A DNA stretch of 64,000 nucleotides from positions 816,033 through 880,032 of the forward strand of contig JAAOMT010000436.1 of the NCBI GenBank assembly GCA_016748015.1. Reading direction: 5' to 3'. The notes below the pieces were generated by a model, which was given only the letters and a program-made list of their open reading frames with translations, was not told where the DNA came from and did no database searches. Position 1 is the first letter of the stretch. Each line of letters starts with the position of its first letter. Of this stretch, positions 48,994-59,660 are shown in pieces. Made by a program: the position numbers and the translations under genes. This DNA is from Geosiphon pyriformis (Eukaryota; Glomeromycota; Glomeromycetes; Archaeosporales; Geosiphonaceae).

Positions 48994-50667
48994 TCTTCAA
49001 GCAGGTATCTGATAATGTTGTGTGGATGGTTGTTGGTATTGCTATTGGATTGGCTGTAGAACAGGCTGATAATAGTTATTTTGGTATTGGGGTCTTGGTG
49101 GATAGTAAGCTGGGGGTGGTGGTTGATAATAAGATTGCTGTGGTAAAGGGTAACATTGATTATTCCTCTGTTGTTGGTCTTGTTGCAATTTTCTACAATT
49201 ATGTTTTCAGTGTCCTGGAATTCCACAATAATAACAATTTTGGATTTGGTTATTGGGTAGTGGTCCGAAGTTGTTTTGATTGCATCATTGTGGGGATTGG
49301 TATCTTTGTGGTTGTTGTGATTGTCATGGCTGCTGTTGTTGCTGTTGGTTGGTGAAATAGTTTTCAACTTTCTTGGTTAATTGGTCAATCTTTTTTTCAG
49401 CTGCTGAGCTGGTTTCTCCAATAGCCAGATTAACAAGTTTGGTATGGTTGGCTTCTTCTATGGCCATTTCATAGTTTTTTGTCTGTTGAATAGCAGTGGC
49501 TAAATCTTCTGGTGCATGTGGGTGAACTTTCTTGATGAGTTTGTCTTTTAGTCCAGCAATGAATTAATCCAAGATTTGTGCATTGGAGTAGTATTCATTG
49601 GTTTTTAATTGGTGAATTCTTTTAAGCAGTTTGTTGAATTTCCCAAGATAGGTCATAACTGATTTACTTGGTTCTTGCTTGATATTTTGGAACCAATTTT
49701 GAAGGGTGATGGAAGTGTTATTGTTAGTGAACTGTTCTAGGAAAGCAGTTTTGAATGCTTCCTAGTGTTCTGGTGGGGCTTCTAAGTTTTCAAACCATTC
49801 ACCAGCCATTCCTTATAAGAAGTATGGAATTGCTTTTAACATTTTGGCAGTGTTCTAACTATTTGCATCTCCTGCTTTTGAGACTTTGTCAAGCCATTCT
49901 TGAGGACTGGTTTTACTGTCTTCTCCTGTGAATTCAGAGATTTTTGCGATATATGTGGAGACCATTTCTTCTTCATTTTCTAAGTCTTTTGTTTCTTGTT
50001 CTGATTCAGTTTCTTCACTTTTCAAGCTTTCTGAATGATTACTTTCGTTTTCCTGTAGGTAATTAAAAAGATTGGTACTAGTTGATATTGGTTCTTGTTG
50101 TTGAATAGGGCTTTTGAGTGATTGAAAATCTTCTATTTTTGAAAATTGAATAAGAAGTGAGCTTGGTGTTTGCGGTTAAGCAAGTGAAGCTGGAAATGAT
50201 GTGATTGAGAGTGGTAATTTAAAGCTGGTTCCTTGTTCTGGAGTTTGTAAATGTTTGGCAGTGGTTTTAGGTGTATTGAGAGTAGTTCTGAGTTTTTGTT
50301 TCCTTTTTCTTTTTTCTTCTTCTGTTTCCAATTCAAAACCAAGAGAAAATTTCTGTTCTACTGGATAATTCTCTTTACAATACTGAATAATATTGAAGTT
50401 GAGTTCTTGGAAGTATGTTTCAAGTGTTTGACTGTTAAAATTCTGAGTATTTAGATGAGAGTGATGTACTAAGCTTTCATATAAGTTGCATCTAACTTCT
50501 GAAATGTTGTAGTCTCCAAAAAGATAATTGTTAATGCAATTTTCAATGTATTGGTAAAGTGTTTTCTTGAATGTTTCAATTCCGTCTGGGATGTTAAATC
50601 TCTGCTTGCAGTGGGTGTAGATTGACTGATAATACTTTAGAGTTCTTGAATCTGTTTAAATTGCCAC
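48994..50667 (-). pseudogene. Element A gag
   Basis: Starts at GTGGCA (50667), about 44 bases after the primer site, with no ATG. N-terminal block RFNIPDGIETFKKTLYQYI, then a TAA-interrupted capsid-like region, and a CCHC knuckle CYYCGIPGH-KHNC near 49200 in which TGA replaces the residue after GH. The C-terminal part is Gln/Asn/Pro-rich. Several stops, so not expected to work as one protein. Confidence 0.75.
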
Positions 50668-50689
50668 TTTTGAAGTTGTTGTCACTGTG

Positions 50690-50722
50690 TTATTTTTGTG
50701 AAAGAGCACCAAATGTTACTAG
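50690..50722 (-). other. Element A primer site and the tip of its 5' LTR
   Basis: On minus: CTAGTAACA, then TT, then TGGTGCTCTTTC. So the LTR end and primer site of A are intact, but only nine bases of the LTR remain here. The rest lies beyond B at 60603-61550. CTAG (50719-50722) is the duplicated target of B. Confidence 0.9.
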
Positions 50723-51695
50723 TGTTACCAGACGAAATTAGAGATATTGCTTAGCATGAAATTACTCTTATAATTTTTATCATTAATTAGCATTTCAAAT
50801 TATCACTTATTACATTAGCAAAATATTCGAAATTATCATTTAATTAATAACCCAATTTGTACATAACACAAATATAACCTAATTACAATGATCAATCATG
50901 CAATACCCCGAACTATGTGACATTCAAAAAGTTTGCCAAAATTTGTAGAAATTTGCCAAAATAATTGATAGTTCACTGAAATATCTAATAGTTTGCAGAA
51001 ATAACTTGTAGTTCACTGAAATGTATCTTTAATTCAGCGAAATTAAAGAAAATAGCAAAGTTCAAGTTCATAGAATAGTGTTATGACAAGTTATATAAAA
51101 GAAGAGCTTCTTTCTTCGAGAAAATGTATCTTACTTCAGATTTAACAATTAGAATCATTCTTTACACACAAAAACAAAATAAATATCAAATAATTTGTTA
51201 AATCAAATCCTTAATTATTTCCCTTTTGAAATTAACCAATTCTTGCTAAACAGTTTTGAAATTGATTAGCTACCAATTTCAGTAAACTGTTAGTGACTCC
51301 AGGCCTGAATAGAAAACGTTTCCCTTGACAGAATTCTATTTTTTTTACAATTCTTTTATTTTTTTTCTTTTATTTTCTTATTATAATCATTAGGGTAACC
51401 TACAGATAAGATTCTTATAGAAGAGTTGACTTTTACAGCAAAGTAACTACACATTTTTAGTAAGCTTCCAAATGAACAATTCTTGGGAAAGAGTTGACAT
51501 TTACTACAACGTAACTACATAAAGCAACTGGCATGAAATTGGTCATTCCACTATAAGCCTAGCAGTTTAAATTATAGAAGATAATTTGAAGATAAATTCA
51601 GTTATTGGAGGTTCAAACACTTCCCATAATTATGAATTAACAGCATTACAACAAACATACAAGAGCTAAGAAGAAACCAAAAACCTCTGGTAATA
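50723..51695 (+). repeat. 5' LTR of element B
   Basis: Begins TGTTACCAGACG and ends TCTGGTAATA. TATATAAAA at 51092-51100 is a likely TATA box. Upstream lies an array of six units at 50931, 50951, 50971, 50991, 51011 and 51031, exactly 20 bp apart, of the form GTTYRCYGAAATAnnTnnTA. Confidence 0.93.
50931..51050 (+). promoter_or_regulatory. Array of six 20-bp units in U3
   Basis: Six imperfect units with exact 20-bp starts, about 60 bp upstream of the TATA-like site at 51092. The same array is present in the LTRs at 42470-42570, 59860-59950 and 61260-61340 (one unit fewer), and in the fossil LTR near 18590-18690. Probably a transcription-factor array. Confidence 0.75.
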
Positions 51696-51697
51696 TT

Positions 51698-51709
51698 TGG
51701 TGCTCTTCC
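51698..51709 (+). other. Primer-binding site of element B
   Basis: TGGTGCTCTTCC two bases after the LTR; the first ten bases match the sites in A and D. Confidence 0.75.
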
Positions 51710-51740
51710 ACAAAAACAACACAGCAAAAACAATTTCAAA

Positions 51741-53100
51741 GTGGCAACCATACCAGATACAACAACTCTAGAGTATTACCAGTCAATTTACACCCACTGT
51801 AAGCAAAGATTCAACATTCCAGATGGAATTAAAGTTGTCAAGAAATCAGTATACCAATACATTGAAAACTGTATCAACAATTATCTTTTTGGAAATTACA
51901 ATATCTCAGAAGTTAAAAGCCACCTTTACAATAATTTAGTACACTATTCACAGTTAGGAACTAAAGACCTTAACAGTGAAACACTTGCCACTTACTTTCA
52001 AGAACTTAATTTTAACATTATCAAGTACTGTAAAGAAACATATCCAGTACAGTCTCAATACTTTATTGATTTTGAATCAGAGACAGAAACAAGCAACAAA
52101 GGCAAACAAAAATTGAAGCAATACTCAAAAACCACCCCAAATACTCCAATACTACCAAAAACAACTGCCAAACACTTACAAACACCTAAACAAGAAACCA
52201 GTTCAAAACTTCCACTTACTATCACACCTTTTCCAGCTTCACTTGCACAAGCACAAACATCTAATTCACCCTTAAATCGATTTGCAAGACTAGAAGATTT
52301 TACATCATCCAGAAGTCTCACCAGACAACAAAAACCCTTTCAAACTAGTTCCAATTTTCTTGACTTTCTAGCTGAAAATCAAAGTGAACACTCTGAGACA
52401 GCAGTGAACAAAAAAAATGACTCTGAAATATCTGAAGAAGAATTAATAGACAGTAAAAACAAAGAAGACAAAATGACAGTATACATTGCAAAAATCTCTG
52501 AATTTAATAAAGAAGACATTGAGATCAGTTCCCAAGAATGGCTCAACCAAGTTACTAAAGCTGGAGATACAAATGAATGGAATGCTGCCAAAATGTTAAG
52601 AACAATTCTCTACTTTCTCAAAAGAACAGGAGGCAAATGGTTTGAAAACTTGACCACCCCTTTTAATGACTGGACAGCTTTTGAAACTGCCTTCTTAGAA
52701 CAATTTACTAATAACAACACTTCAATCACACTTCAAAATTGTTTTTGCAATATCAAACAAGAACTCTCCAAATCTGTCATGACTTATATTGGGAAATTCA
52801 ACAAACTTCTCAGATGAATTTGCCAACTTGAAACTAATGATTATTATTCTGATGCTCAAATCTTGGATCAATTTATCACTGGTTTAAAGGATAAACTGAT
52901 TAAAAAGGTTCGCCCACATGCCCTAGAAGATTTAAACTCTGCCATTCAGCATGCAAAGAGATATAAAATGGCCATAGAAAAAGCCAATTGTACAAAACTC
53001 ATTGACTTAGCCATTGGAGAGACCAACTCAGCAACTGAAGAGAAAATTGACCAACTCATAAAGAAAGTCGAAAACTATTTCACTAACCAACAACAATAGC
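51741..53100 (+). pseudogene. Element B gag (one TGA at 52815)
   Basis: Frame opens with GTGGCA at 51741; no ATG is present at that place. The first 358 codons are open: LEYYQSIYTHCKQRFNIPDG and YQYIENCINNYLFGN; a Pro/Thr/Ser linker (TPNTPILPKTTAK); then the capsid-like retrotransposon Gag block SSQEWLNQVTKAGDTNEWN, KWFENLTTPFNDWTAFETAF and LSKSVMTYIGKFNKLL. After TGA it continues ICQLETNDYYSDAQILDQF and IKKVENYFTNQQQ to a TAG. Confidence 0.82.
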
Positions 53101-54330
53101 AACCCCAAAGATATCAACCACTCCAAAGACGGAATCAAAACAACTTTGTATTATCCTCTAATAACCAGTCTCAAAATTGCCATTACTGTGGAATTCCTGG
53201 CCACTGAAAAAGAGATTGCAGAAAACTACAACAAGACCAACAAAACAGGAGTAATCAACGTTACTCTTCATCACAACAATCTTATTACCAACTACTACTA
53301 CTACCAGCTTACTATTCACCAAGACCACAATATCAAAACAACTACTATCAATCTGCTCCACAGCCAATGCAACAACAGTATCGACAACCCATTCAACATT
53401 ACCAAATACCTGCTCAAAAATTGGTTCAACAAAACCAATTTGTACCACAAAACCAATTCACAACAAACAACAACAGAATCAACCCAAATAACCAATTAGT
53501 TCCCCAAAATCCAGCTCAGCCAAGACCCACCCATTATCATACTCAACTTAGCTATCTTACAATACCTAAAAAACAGGATTTTTACTATACTGCACTCTCG
53601 GAAAATAGAGCTGCAGCACGACAACAAAATCTTTTTTATATTTCTACCACAATCCCATCAGCCAGAATTGCTGAAAATGCAAACTTTTCAGATATATTCT
53701 CTTTTGAGTTCAAAGCAAATAAGTCACCATTCCTGCTTAGCAATGCAGCCGCCAACAAACAAAAAGCAATCACTGCTATGTACACTAAAGCAGAAGTCAA
53801 AGGAAAGGCAATTTGCTTGATCTTAAACAGTAGATCTGCCAGAAGCATCATCATCTACCAGTTAATACAACAGTTAAAGAGAAATGTCGACCGACCAGCT
53901 CAAACAGTAATTGTTACTGCTGATGACATAAAAAAGACTCCAGTAGGAGAAATTGACAATTTTCCGTTCACTCTTGATGGAATCACCATTCCAGTCAAAG
54001 TTCTTGTAATGAATGCTCCTTAGTATCAAGCTCTTGTTGGAAATAACTGGCTTCAAAAAGCCAATACAAAATTAGACTGGGAAACCCAAGAACTACAAAT
54101 CTCTTACCAAGGACAACATGCCTGAGTACCTGCCACTTGTGGTACATTCAACAAATGCTCTGAAAAAGCCCCGGCTTTTGAATTCAAACCAAAAGAAGAA
54201 AAACCAATAATCGAAACATTCATGGCTCTTGGATCAACATTCAATTGGGCTGAAGAAACTGAACAAGAATATTTTACTCCACACTCTGAACCTGAAACCC
54301 CTGAATAGAATATCCCTTACTTAAAGTCTG
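53101..54330 (+). pseudogene. Element B nucleocapsid and protease region
   Basis: CCHC knuckle CHYCGIPGH-KRDC near 53180 with TGA after GH. Then a Gln/Tyr/Asn-rich stretch (53260-53560). The protease block is open from 53367: FKANKSPFLLSNAAANKQKA, CLILNSRSARSIIIYQL (usual D-S-G is N-S-R), TPVGEIDNFPFTLDGITIPV. A TAG replaces Gln before YQALVGNNWL (A has CAG there). Cannot be active as it stands. Confidence 0.8.
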
Positions 54331-55530
54331 AACTAAGGAAATGACGCCCCTACATTCCTCTTAAATGTAAGAACTGCCACAAGAAACTATTGTTAATGGG
54401 AGCTTGTATTTCACCTGAGAAAGAATATGAAAGTCATATCTGCTACTACTGCAAGACCTGCCATTGAGAACAATAGGGCCACTTGATCAAAAGAAGCAGA
54501 AAATGGGATAGAATACCCTGTCTTATTTGTGGAAAGTAGCTTCCCAATAAATATGACTGGATTGATGTCACATTTAGAGGAGGAGTCTGCAATCAAACTT
54601 GCCAATATGCTTTTTCTATTGCAGAAAAGGTAAAACATGGAACACTTTTCAATGCCATATACAATAGTGCCCTTAACAAACTCCATCATTACTCTCATGA
54701 TGCCGAAATGATCTATGAACTTGCCATAGTTTTAATTAACAGAGGAACCAAAAAAAATGTCCTTCAAATGAAAAAAGCTGAATATATTGAATATACCTTG
54801 GAATTAGCTGAATTTGATTATGAAGATAAAGTAGAAGTGTACTATCAAATCACAAGTCACACTTACCTGACCAAAGAAGCTCAAGCTCAATGGCTAGAGC
54901 AAATGAACATTAAATTATGTGAGGAATGCATAATGCCTTGTGATGAACAATGGTGTTCTGAATGCTATGCTCTTAGCATTTCATTACCCAGCAAAAGTGA
55001 TGAATATGAAATCGAATTTGGTGAACCTAAAGCAACAGAAGAAATTGAAACAATACTTGTCTATCTTATTAAAAGTCAGCCTGCTTTACAGTTCAAATAC
55101 TTTAACAACAATGGACAAGGAATAAAGCCTGAAAAAGCACATGAAATTGATGCTGGATATGATCTACAATATCCAGGAAAAGACACTTTGGTTCTTCAAC
55201 CAAATTTTCTTACCAAGATCAACCTCAAAATTGCTTTTAAAATCCCACCAGGAGCAATGGTTCAAATCACTTCACAATTATCATTGGCAAGCAAAAAAAT
55301 CAATGTTAGAGGAGGAATTATAGATACTGGATACACGAGAGACATTACAATTATGTTACAAAATGAAACCAATAAACCTTTTTAGATTGAACATGCTGAA
55401 AAAATTGCTCAAGCTATTTATTTACCCTTAATTAACATTTTGGGTTTACAATTAGTCAGTCAAAGAAAACAATTGGGAAAAAGTGGAAGAGGAACCAATG
55501 GTTTTGGTTCAACTGAATGATTCACAGTTT
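54331..55530 (+). pseudogene. Element B Cys-rich module and dUTPase
   Basis: Cys/His array: CKNCHKKLLLMGACI, HICYYCKTCH and CLICG (54366-54535), then CNQTCQYAF and CEECIMPCDEQWCSEC (54919-54966). dUTPase: DAGYDLQYPG (55150-55179), SQLSLASKKINVR, GGIIDTGYTRDI (55312-55347), a TAG at 55384 where A has CAG, EKIAQAIYLPL and GRGTNGFGSTE ending 55517. All five motifs are recognisable and the catalytic Asp and Tyr of motif III are kept. Arg replaces the usual Gly of motif III (TRDI). Confidence 0.85.
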
Positions 55531-58500
55531 CAGTAAGCATAGCTCTTAATGAACAAAGTGAATCTCATCAGATTCTATGACTTCCACAACCAATTACTAT
55601 TTTACCCTTTAGGGAACATCCGGAAATCTATATCTGCCCAAAGCCAACAATCACACAACAAATTTTGAATCCAACAAACAAGTCTGCTTGGAACATAATA
55701 TCTCAATCCCAAACATTTATATTCCAGAAGAAACGAAGAAAGTCTGAGTTATCTTTTACAATCCCAACAATTATCCCATAATTCTATTAAATAACTTAGA
55801 AATTGGAGTCATTCACAGTAACATCTTTCAACAAAAACTACCTCAAACAGTTCTCAATTTCTTGGAAATCATTAAACATTTACTACCAAAAATCAACCCA
55901 AATCCCAGTTCTGAAAACTACCATGTTGTCATAGAAAAACTATCTCAAATCAACATAGGACAACTTGAACCACAACAACAGAACCAGCTTAAAGAACTAA
56001 TTGCAGAATTTGCCAATATCTTTGCCAAAAACAACAATAACTTAGGAAGAACCAATTTGGTTTAACACTAAATCTATACAGAAGATGCCAAACCAAGGCA
56101 ACAACAAGCCTACTGAGTTGCTCCAGAAAGTCACCAATTTATCCGAGAAGAAGTACAATGGATGCTTAACAATGGGCTTATTCAATCATCAATGAGTCCA
56201 TGGGCCTCACCTGTGGTCCTAGTTAAGAAGAAAAATAGAAAGATATGATTTTGTGTTGATTATCGACAACTTAACAATATCATCATTGAAGATGCCTACT
56301 CTCTTCCCCAAATCGATGACATGTTAGATCCTTGGAAAATCCAAATACTTTTTAACACTAGATCTAGAAAGCAAATACTGGCAAGTTGTCATGAATCCCA
56401 AAGATCATCCCAAAACAGCTTTCACAACCTAAGGAAGAAATTACGAATTCAATGTAATGCCTTTCAGATTATGCAATGTACCAGCAACATTCTAAAGACT
56501 CATGGATGTTGTTTACAAAGGCCTCCTTTGGAAATCAGTAGTTGTCTATCTCAATGATACTAATGTTTATTCCTCATCTTTTGAATTACACTTAATACAC
56601 CTGCAAGAAGTTTTTCAATGATTATGGAAAACAAGATTGAAACTGAACATCAAAAAATGCTACTTTGGAAAAATGAGTTTGGTCTTTTTTGGCCACATTG
56701 TGAGCAAAGATGGAATTAAACCAGACCCTAGAAAAATCAGTACTGTCAAAAACTTTAAAACTCCTCGAAACACTACAGAATTAAGAAAATTCATAGGGTT
56801 AGCCTCCTACTATCTAAAGTTTATCAAAGAATTCTCAGAAATTGCAAAACCTCTCAACCAGCTTACTACCAAAAACATTAAATACAAATAGACTGCTAAA
56901 TACCAAAATGCATTTGAAATCTTCAAAGAAAAACTAACAACAGCTCCAATTTTCGCCTACTCAGATTTCAGCAACTGATTCCAATTAGCAACAAATGCCT
57001 CTTATACTGCCTTTGGCACTATCCTATCATAATTGGATGACAACAGAAATGAGTGAGTAATCGCTTATACTAGCAGAACATTGAAACCAGCCGAGAAAAA
57101 TTACCCTGTCACAGAACTAGAAACAACAGCCATAATTTGGGCCCTATACCACTTCAACTTTTATCTCAGACCTAAAAAATTTGATATTATCACTGATAAT
57201 ATTGAACTCAAATGGTTACAAAACAAAAACACCCAACCCAATGCAAAACAAACCTGATGAATAGAATTTCTAGCAAACTATTGATATATAGTACACCACA
57301 AACCAGGAAAACTCCACACCAATGTCGACTGTCTTTCAAGAATAAGGCAAGATTAAAAAAGTAAACCAACACTCAATCCAAACAACGGAAACAGCCACCA
57401 AACAATGAATCCTGAAAACTACAACAATATTAAACAATATTTAGAGACTTTAACAATCTCAACAGATTGGTCTTTAGAGAAAAAACATTAATTACAACAA
57501 CAAGCCAAACAATATTTTCTACACAATAACATCATTTATTATTGAAACTTCCAAAATTCAGACAAACCACTCAGATTAATACAAGAATGTGAAAAGGAAA
57601 CTATCTTATACAACATGCACTCGGATCTTTTATCAGCATATTTAGGAAAAAATAGCACCACCCAAAGAACATTAGAACACTACTTTTGGCCTCAAATGAG
57701 AAAAGACATTCATGAATATGTTGAATCTTGTGATAGTTGTCAAAGAAAAAGAGGAACTCGCCCTACAGAACTTTTAAATTTAATCAAAATTGAACAACTT
57801 TTTGACTGAGTTGGTATTGATTTAGTTGGACTATTACTTATTACAAATCAAGAAAACTATTATATCACAGTAGCTGTAGACTATCTTACTAAATGGCCCG
57901 AAGCCAGAGCCATTCAACGAGCAGATGCAAAATCAGTAGCAAATTTTATTTACAAAGACATCATCTGTAGACATGATTGTTCAATCAAACTTTTGTCTAA
58001 CCAAGAAACACATTTTGTGAACAATCTAATCCAAGAAATTTGTGAATGATTTAATGTCAAAAGACCATTGTCTTCACCCTATCATCTATAAACAAATGAT
58101 TTGTAGAACATTTCAATAGGACACTGTATGAATCATTAGCCAAAGTCTCAACCGATTTTGAACAGGAATGAAATATTTTTATTCCATCAGTGTTACTAGC
58201 ATATAGAACACTAAAACAAGATACCACAAAACACACACCATTTGACTTAACCTACAGAAGAACAGCAATATTACCAATTAGTTTCACTGTGGAACCATAT
58301 CTAATGCAACCAATTAACAAAGAAAACTTTTAGGAAATGCTTCAATGAAGAGCCTACACTCTTTTTAGCACATTGGAAGGAAAACAACGAATAGCAGCCA
58401 CCCATATTGAACACTCTCAAGCTCAACAAAAAGAACAGCATGACAACAAATTGCCACCAGTCACCAATAAATTTAAAGTTGGAAACAAAGTTCTCTTACA

Positions 58501-58790
58501 CAGAACTAAAGCTGAAAAACAATGGAATGGAAAATTTGAAAATAAATGAGACAGACCATTCTTTATCCATGAAGTTCTAGACAACGGATCATACAAGTTA
58601 AGACTTGATGACAAAATCCTAGCAAAAGTTGCATATGGAGATTGTCTAAAACACTATCATTCCAGAAACAATTCTGAACCATTAATTCCACAAATTGGTA
58701 CACATTCCCCTTTAATTAAGCCCAAAAATATTCCCCGAAATTTAGAATCAATAGTTGTTATTGAACAACCTCCTAACTTAAACACTTAAT
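55531..58790 (+). pseudogene. Element B RT, RNase H, integrase and pol tail
   Basis: RT: FCVDYRQLNNIIIEDAYSLP, then a one-base deletion against A near 56330 (GATCCTTGG against GATGCCCTTGG) shifts frame until about 56540. VVYLNDTNVY has YLND for YxDD. Open again at 56637-56891: LNIKKCYFGKMSLVFFGHIV and FIGLASYYLKFIKEFSEIAK. RNase H: LATNASYTAFGTIL and ELETTAIIW. Integrase: zinc-binding HSDLLSAYLG to CDSCQRKRG (57615-57770), GIDLVG, AVDYLTKWPEARAI, LLSNQETHFVN. Tail: FFIHEVLDNGSYKLRLDDKI (58560-58616). Stops include TGA at NE-VIAY, where A keeps CGA. Confidence 0.86.
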
Positions 58791-58940
58791 TTAAATTTAC
58801 TATAGTTATTCCTTTATAAATTAAAAATAATTTCATAAAAACAAAACAAACAAAACATACTGAAAGACAAAAATAACATAAAAACTCACATACCAAAAAT
58901 AATTTCAATCTATTTTTTTTCTCTTACTCAAAATTTTATA

Positions 58941-59660
58941 ATGACTATTCCTCAAAACATTCAACAATTATCCCAGAAACTAATGTCAGCTTTAAAGACA
59001 ATATTTGAATTATCTATCACTATTACAGAAAAACATATTAATTATACCCAAACAAAAATAGTTGCCAATTTAGCCCCAAATTCACGAAATTATCACCCCT
59101 ACAAAAAAAACACAAGAAGTTATTCTGAAATTCATCTACCAGAACTTTTGAAGCTTGTTTTAAGAGAAAACTTAATGCTCATTCCTATTAGTATTCTACC
59201 AAATGCTACTATTCAACAAAAACTTCAATTGTGTCTTAATGAAGAAAACTATGACTATACTCCAATATATAAATATTTTTACATTGGAAAAACACTTCAC
59301 GAACAAAAATGGGAGCTTACAGCAGCAAATCTCACAAAAGAAGCTATTTGGAAACAACTTCACAACGAATTTAAGACAACAGCTGGACCTACAAACAGTC
59401 ATTATAAACTAAGAGCTGCTCTTAGACTTTATGACCTATTCCACACCTGTGAAAACGTTTTACAAAACCCAATTTTACAACCTTTGAAAATTCAATACAT
59501 TGGAAAGTTCACAGAACTGAAATTTCAACAATTTTCAGACCAAATTTCTTCAATAATTTTGGATTACTATCTGGAAATTACAGATGGTACTTGGACTTCG
59601 ATGGAGCTCAGTCTTGAGGAGGAGGTTATATTACCAGACAAAATTAAAGATATTGCTTAG
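58941..59660 (+). CDS. Element B third ORF (ORF3), 239 aa, intact
   Basis: The only undamaged frame of B outside short segments. Starts MTIPQNIQQLSQKLMSALKT. Blocks: LPELLKLVLRENLML, ILPNATIQQKLQLCLNEEN, YFYIGKTLHEQKWELTAANL, EAIWKQLHNEFKTTAGPTN, HYKLRAALRLYDLFHTCENV, IQYIGKFTELKFQQFSDQIS. It ends SLEEEVILPDKIKDIA. The EEE is encoded by the polypurine tract and the last ten codons lie in the 3' LTR. Mostly helical-looking, no signal peptide, membrane segment or zinc motif. The position is that of env in retroviruses, but nothing in it supports an envelope role. I do not recognise it. Confidence 0.8.
   Translation: MTIPQNIQQLSQKLMSALKTIFELSITITEKHINYTQTKIVANLAPNSRNYHPYKKNTRSYSEIHLPELLKLVLRENLMLIPISILPNATIQQKLQLCLNEENYDYTPIYKYFYIGKTLHEQKWELTAANLTKEAIWKQLHNEFKTTAGPTNSHYKLRAALRLYDLFHTCENVLQNPILQPLKIQYIGKFTELKFQQFSDQISSIILDYYLEITDGTWTSMELSLEEEVILPDKIKDIA
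59612..59628 (+). other. Polypurine tract of element B (inside ORF3)
   Basis: TTGAGGAGGAGGTTA directly before the 3' LTR start (TATTACCAGA at 59629). The tract reads as Glu-Glu-Glu in ORF3. Confidence 0.75.

Noticed and set aside
49020-49355. Plus-strand ORF of 111 aa, Val/Gly-rich
   Set aside because: It is the reverse reading of the Asn/Gln-rich gag region of element A; a similar shadow occurs in B at 53158-53448.
51741-58790. TGA recoded as Trp or Arg in the gypsy elements
   Set aside because: TGG and arginine codons are used normally in the same frames, TAG and TAA stops also occur, and aligned copies show CGA changing to TGA.
58941-59660. ORF3 as a retroviral-type envelope gene
   Set aside because: It has the right position but no signal peptide, membrane segment or Cys pattern; kept as unknown.
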